From Symsagittifera roscoffensis (taxonomy: Eukaryota > Xenacoelomorpha > Acoela > Convolutidae): a DNA stretch of 64,000 bases. Made by a program: the position numbers and the translations under genes. Of this stretch, positions 59,336-64,000 are shown in pieces. Position 1 is the stretch's first letter, and each line of letters begins with the position of its first letter. Under the pieces are notes generated by a model. It was given only the letters and a program-made list of their open reading frames with translations. It did no database searches and had not been told where the DNA came from. The stretch is taken from assembly GCF_963678635.1 (NCBI RefSeq), contig NC_087071.1:41061797-41125796 (forward strand). The letters are read 5' to 3'.

Positions 59336-60970
59336 GGTTTATTTTCACTTTAGATTATTAAATTAGTCATGAAACCAGATCAGTAAATTGAACAAATAAC
59401 ATCAACTGTGAATATAAACTGTTACGTAATAATAACATCAACTGTGGATATAAAGATATGTATAATAAATTTTTCCAGAGCTAAAACAACATTAATAAAT
59501 TTATAAGGCTCATGCAATAGTGACGTTTTTTTTCCTTTTATGGTTCAATTCATGTTTTGATGAAAAAAAACTGTCGTTTTGTACAAACCTTTTTTCTCAA
59601 ATAATGCGATTATGTAATTTTTCAATGCTTGTTTTTTCGGTTTACTGATCTGTTCCGGACGTTTTCGGTTTACTGATTAATTGATTTACTGACCTACAAC
59701 CTCTTGGGCCGAAAATGTTCCATATTCAAAAACTTAACTATCAAACTTGCCAAAAATTGATAAAAGTTTCATTTCTCCTTCGATGCTGTCGATTGCTTAC
59801 TTTGAATCAAAAAAAAACTAGTTAGTAATGCGCAATGGCCCCTAAAAGAGTTATACCTTGATCAGCTGGAAGAAAAACGTGATACGTGATTTCCAGTGTT
59901 AGTCCAGTGAATTGATGTCTCAGTAAATCGAACTCGGATGGGCCAGATCATGGAACTGAAATTGCATTATTGAGAATGGAGGTTATCTCTTTGAAAGATC
60001 TTGCAAAATAAACTTTTTCTGAGATAATTTTTTCTCCCAGCAAGATCTTCAAAGAAATTATTTTTGGGGAAAAATCTTTACACGCGAAAACATCTATAGC
60101 GTTTGCGTAAGAAGGAAGCAATCCAAGTAACAATTGGTGACAAACAATGTACTTAAAAAAATCAACAAAAGAAAAAAGAAAGCTTTAGTCGCTTAGAATA
60201 GGTGGAATATATTTGTTTATATTACCTTTGTTAACTGAAAATACAAAAGATTTCTAGCAAACTGACTCTTTTGACATGACCAACAAAAGGCTATATTTTA
60301 ATTACAAGATTTGCACAATTAGGTGGATTATTCCAAGAAAAAAAACGAAAAAAAAACATGTTATCGAAAGGTTTAACTCAAAATGAATAAAGTATAAGCA
60401 TAAACTCTAACTATTCACCTTACGAATGCTGAAAAATAACCTCACATATAAAAATTTTTAAATTTTGTTCAATCCAACTTTTTTTTCCTATTCAAAACTT
60501 AGATTATATTGTTACCAAGGTCAAAATGGATCTCAATGGGTTTTTTGGGGTCAAAACAAGTTTTGTGAAATTTGTTCAGATGGGTTATCTTGCAAGAATT
60601 GCCAGATTCTTGCAAGATTCTTGCAAAAAACCATCAATATTTTAGGATTCTAGCAAATTAACTTCGCTCGTGCAAGACCTTGCAATATCACCTTTAGCTT
60701 GAAAGATATTGCAATATAATCATTCTTGATCGACTATGGCGTAGTCACAATATTTGAGAAATTAGATTTGTACAATGTGACAATTTTCTTCCTAACATAA
60801 ATTGAACATATTGAACAAATTTTTGAACAAATTGAACAACAAATTGAACAATTATTGAACAAATTGAACAAATTTTAACATAAATTGAAACAAAAAATGA
60901 AACAAAAATGTTATTCTTAAAAAAAACTGGTATTACTTTAGAAATTTCGATGGCATTGATAACCAAATCC
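59336..60970. other. Intron of gene B, no exon seen
   Basis: Holds a hairpin with TTTGAAAGATCTTGC and GCAAGATCTTCAAAG arms (about 59990-60050), repeated TTCTTGCAAGA words (60590-60720), and a TTGAACAAA array at 60798-60900. Confidence 0.5.
60798..60900. repeat. Simple TTGAACAAA array
   Basis: About nine imperfect copies of a 9-11 bp word TTGAACAAA(T). Confidence 0.8.
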
Positions 60971-61087
60971 CTCGAAGAGTGATGTTTAGCGAGGTGAAGC
61001 GGCCAGAGTTCACTCCAAATCCACTGATGGTAAGTGAGGTCGCAGTAGTGTCATTCAAGGTCAAAGAGTCAAGGACACCAGCTACTT
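60971..61087 (-). CDS. Fibronectin-III exon, N-terminal half (gene B, upstream)
   Basis: 117 bp with the same length, phase and acceptor (TTGTCTTTAG) as 57007-57123. It reads VAGVLDSLTLNDTTATSLTI, then SGFG, then SLNITLR. The 3' boundary CGAG|GGATTTG is identical to its paralogue. A GT a few bases further exists here but not in the paralogue and would break phase, so a GG donor is inferred. The upstream neighbour was not found. An LTR element starts 390 bp away. Confidence 0.65.
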
Positions 61088-61327
61088 CTAAAGACAATTC
61101 AAAAACCCATAAATTGATCATTCGTTTCAATTGGCTTTTAATATAACAATTAATCAAAATCAAAACATTTCTAAAAATAGCCAACAAAACAAACCAGTTA
61201 GTTGCTAAGGAGTATGTTACTATTGTAGAATCAAATCTAGACTTTTTGTTCCGACTTTCGATACGAAAGTAACGGAATATTTGTGCTCGGGGTGGGTTTT
61301 TTTTTCTTCAGACAAATTTCGACTTTT

Positions 61328-61465
61328 TAACTAGCCATTTTTGACAGAATTTTTTATACCATTCGAAAGGTATTGTTGCCTTGAGCTCAAATTTGAAAAG
61401 ATATTTCACCTGTGATCATTTTTCGAAAAGTTACGGGGGTTTAAAGATTGCCATTTTGGCCAATT
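61328..61465 (+). repeat. Dispersed repeat, second copy of the 4590 block
   Basis: TTTCGACTTTTTAAC, then CTTGAGCTCAAAT, CACCTGTGAT and AAGATTGCCATTTTGG, in the order of 4590-4735. The LTR element at 61475 begins just beyond it. Confidence 0.55.
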
Positions 61466-61474
61466 TGGGACAAT

Positions 61475-61884
61475 TGGAACCTGATCTAGACTACATTTTA
61501 TGATTGGATAATTTAGATATTTTACCAATGTAAAGTATTTAATATTAACCAATCATGATCCATCTAACTAACAACCCACTTTTTTGTAAGTGCTGAAGTT
61601 ACTTGTAATTTCAGCACCAGAGAGATTTGAATTTAACTTAGAAATTAGTTGGACTCTCCCGAGCACTTCAGCAGCCGCAATAAACCAGTATACCCTAGAT
61701 CTATTGAGCCTAGCAGAGACTAGTTAAACAACCTGAGACTAGATAGTATAAGAGTAAGATTAGGATCGGTATTAGACTAAGAAGTTGCACGAATCTATCC
61801 GGCCGAAAATAAGATAGCGTGACGAGCAGACGGTGTACCCTATCCGAAATTACTCTATGAGTTAACCAACTCGGTCCTAACTCA
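61475..61884 (+). repeat. 5' LTR, 410 bp
   Basis: Starts TGGAACC and ends CTCA. Family core words TAGATCTATTGAG, AGTAAGATTAGGATCG and GTTGCACGAATC are all present. Left flank CAAT would be the target copy. Confidence 0.75.
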
Positions 61885-62532
61885 TCTGGTGCGACCATAA
61901 GTCTCGAACAAGACCTTAATAGCTTAGAATTAACCAAAATAGATTAGAAATTAGAAAAAACATTTAAAAAATGTTATACGACAATAATTTAATCGAAATG
62001 TCTCTACGACTCAATAGATCAGAGCCAATATTCCGAACCATAACAGAACTACCCGGAATTGGAAGAAGACTTCGAACCAGAGACGACATACGACAAAGTA
62101 GAAACTTGCCATATAGCTATATGATAGTTAGGCAAAAACCAGAACAAACTTTTATATTTAGAATACTACTAGCAATGAATTTAGATTTTCATTTGCAAAC
62201 ATAAAACCTTGAAGTTAATCTTCAAAATCATTTCAGGCGCTAAACAAAATTATTAATATACAATAACGATTGATAAAAAGATCTAAGATCGTTTTCCTAA
62301 AACTCTGCAGTAATATACAAAACATGTTTGAAAAATATTTATTGAAAAATAAAAATAAAAATTAGTAGCATGACAATAAATGGTTAGTAATCATAAATCA
62401 TCCTGTTGTTCCAGCTCCATCATCTAAAACATAACAGCAATCATAAACCCACTAATATCATCAAAACACTAAATCTTTCCTTTACACACATTTAAAATTT
62501 TATTAAAACTTAAATTCACTTAATTTTAAAAC

Positions 62533-62625
62533 CAGATCATCAAGGCTTATCCTTGGATCTTAAATCATTTCCTACTTAATTAAATTTCAAATTTGATCAT
62601 CAAGGCTTATCCTTGGATCAAACAG
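62533..62625 (+). repeat. Duplicated hairpin in the element leader
   Basis: GATCATCAAGGCTTATCCTT followed by GGATC occurs twice about 64 bp apart. Each copy can fold, TCAAGG pairing with CCTTGGA around a CTTAT loop. Its role is unknown. Confidence 0.6.
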
Positions 62626-63136
62626 AACAACTTTGTTCTCCCCACCCACTTAATTAGTGTCTAACGACCTCAAACGTCGATTCACTACCCAACCCTTTCT
62701 AAAGACCTAAGACTAATAGAAATTTTTAAACAAAAACTAATCATTCAAATTAGGATAAACAGTGAAGAACTTCGGTTATTCATCCTTCACTTGACCCCCC
62801 CTCTTACCAGACCCAGGATAAATCTTAGACTTAGTAAGTTTAAAATAGTATCTAACGAACTACTCGCGTTCTAATTATACCTGAACCTTGTGGATCGATT
62901 TACTATTCTCCAACCCTTGAACACAATCACTACCCCTAAGTAAGATTAAGTCAGTTAACACCTTAACTTATACTAGCCACGAGAAAGTAAAAAATCATTC
63001 TTCGGAATCGATATACTTTTCTCTCCAACCCTGAACAAACAGACCCAGGTTAAGCTAACCAAAAAATCGTAAGAACTAACAGTTTAGGAAAATAGAAACC
63101 ATTTAACAACCTTTTGCATCCGTCATCCTAAACCTT

Positions 63137-63604
63137 ATGTCATTTAAAAACCTAGGAAATAAACAAACAATCGTTTTACACAATTGTGAAATAGATAACA
63201 AAAAATACGACCTTGTAATCACACCTCATACACAAACAGTTGGATACATTCGAACAAAACGACAAACACTAAAAAGAAAAATAATAACGAAACAAAGACA
63301 AATAACACGAAAAAGATTTTCAAAAAATCGAAACGCATTTTCAGAATCAGAAACCAACAGTTTAGACGAACTTTACAAACTAAAAGAATCAATAGATAAA
63401 AATTGCCCACTTCACGATCAATTATATTTTTCTGACTCAGAAACAACTTCAAATTCATCAAAAAGAGGAAAAAGAAGAATAAAAAAGCAGTATAAACACA
63501 AACCAGTACATTTATACAATTGGAATCAACCAATTCGACACATTAATAATTACATATTAACAGTCATCGAACGAAAAAATGAGCTCAACGCACACCCCAG
63601 GTGA
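63137..63604 (+). CDS. Element ORF, 155 codons, basic then acidic, gag-position
   Basis: First sizeable frame after the LTR and leader. It starts MSFKNLGNKQTIVLHNCEID. The middle is very basic (TLKRKIITKQRQITRKRFSK), followed by a Ser/Glu-rich part and KRGKRRIKKQYKHKP. A nucleic-acid-binding structural role fits the position and charge, but no named domain was recognised. It overlaps the next frame by 26 bases. Confidence 0.5.
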   Translation: MSFKNLGNKQTIVLHNCEIDNKKYDLVITPHTQTVGYIRTKRQTLKRKIITKQRQITRKRFSKNRNAFSESETNSLDELYKLKESIDKNCPLHDQLYFSDSETTSNSSKRGKRRIKKQYKHKPVHLYNWNQPIRHINNYILTVIERKNELNAHPR

Positions 63605-63938
63605 AGAAAGTCCAGATGATGATGAAATCTTTCCTTTTATAGTAGATGCAACCACTGATAGAGGACAGCATATATTTTGCAAAAATTTACTATTAAATTT
63701 ATTTGAACCCGGAATCAGTCCATGTAAAACAGAGTTCCCAGATGTAAAAATCAAAAGACAAATCATAGACCACTACTTAAAAGATATATGCAACATAACA
63801 CAACAGTATGGAATCTACTCCATAGAATTCACCTCACCAAACCATAATAATAGAAAATATACAATTCAAACAGACGATCTTGATTTAGAATTTTCAAAAG
63901 TTTTTTTCAGAATATATAAAAAGCATCCAATATCATAA
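63579..63938 (+). CDS. Element ORF, 119 codons, gag-position
   Basis: Starts MSSTHTPGEESPDDDEIFPF and continues with FCKNLLLNLFEPG and IYSIEFTSPNHNNRKYTIQT. Acidic N-terminus, mixed alpha/beta character, no recognised domain. The 26-base overlap with the preceding frame suggests coupled expression in one transcript, which is inference. Confidence 0.45.
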   Translation: MSSTHTPGEESPDDDEIFPFIVDATTDRGQHIFCKNLLLNLFEPGISPCKTEFPDVKIKRQIIDHYLKDICNITQQYGIYSIEFTSPNHNNRKYTIQTDDLDLEFSKVFFRIYKKHPIS

Positions 63939-64000
63939 CTCACAAAGAGCAAACTCCATATTCACCAATAAAGTTTTCGCAATAATATATAGTTATATTT

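Larger units (their letters stand above)
61475..64000 (+). mobile_element. 5' part of a Ty3/gypsy-like LTR element, runs off the window
   Basis: LTR 61475-61884, then a two-base spacer, then primer-site-like TGGTGCGACC (61887). A leader of about 1.2 kb follows, then overlapping open frames at 63137-63604 and 63579-63938. A short frame at 61971-62204 lies in the leader. What is visible looks whole, with no obvious breaks. The rest, including pol and the 3' LTR, is outside. The LTR matches the family of 6929-27464 and is nearest to 28889. It looks the youngest of the LTR copies. Confidence 0.75.

Overview
This window comes from a repeat-rich, AT-rich animal genome. About half or more is transposon debris, and host coding sequence is limited to short exons separated by introns of about 55 to 75 bp where no repeat has landed. 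The best inference is a chordate of the larvacean (appendicularian, Oikopleura-like) type. The supports are tiny introns, a CoREST-type ELM2-SANT gene, fibronectin-III exons whose donor sites look like GG or GA instead of GT, and Ty3/gypsy copies resembling the Tor elements of that group. This assignment is moderate, not proven, because no rRNA or other marker gene is present.

Layout. 0-5.3 kb: no gene, a minisatellite element bounded by inverted repeats (1979-2380) and a diverged 0.9 kb direct repeat. 5.7-6.4 kb: one minus-strand exon encoding a transmembrane segment, next to a 429 bp hAT-type MITE with an 8 bp target duplication. 6.9-27.5 kb: a degraded minus-strand Ty3/gypsy element bounded by ATCG target duplications. 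A 5.7 kb Ty1/copia element is nested in it (13.9-19.6 kb, own LTRs, GTTAT/GTTAC flanks), and that element carries an internal 1.67 kb tandem duplication. 27.5-30.6 kb: older LTR and gag debris plus a 135 bp-arm palindrome. 30.6-33.9 kb: unassigned, ending in a degenerate roughly 150 bp tandem repeat. 34.1-35.6 kb: fibronectin-III exons on the minus strand.

38.1-47.5 kb: a minus-strand gene recognisable as CoREST (RCOR family). It has ELM2, SANT1, a linker exon with a SUMO-interaction-like motif, and SANT2. A broken BEL/Pao element lies in an intron. A recent 1.69 kb tandem duplication joined part of that element to the SANT1 exon, so two good and two shorter, diverged SANT1 exon copies are now present. 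47.8-56.1 kb: a second tandem duplication carrying short LTR elements, each with an intact 145-codon ORF of unknown function. 56.5-61.1 kb: more fibronectin-III exons (minus strand) with a 1.44 kb inverted-repeat element in their intron. 61.5 kb to the end: the 5' part of a plus-strand Ty3/gypsy-like element with open reading frames, the youngest-looking LTR element here.

The host genes are a chromatin corepressor scaffold and one or two extracellular or membrane fibronectin-III proteins. They share no obvious pathway. What ties the region together is how insertion and tandem duplication reshaped them.
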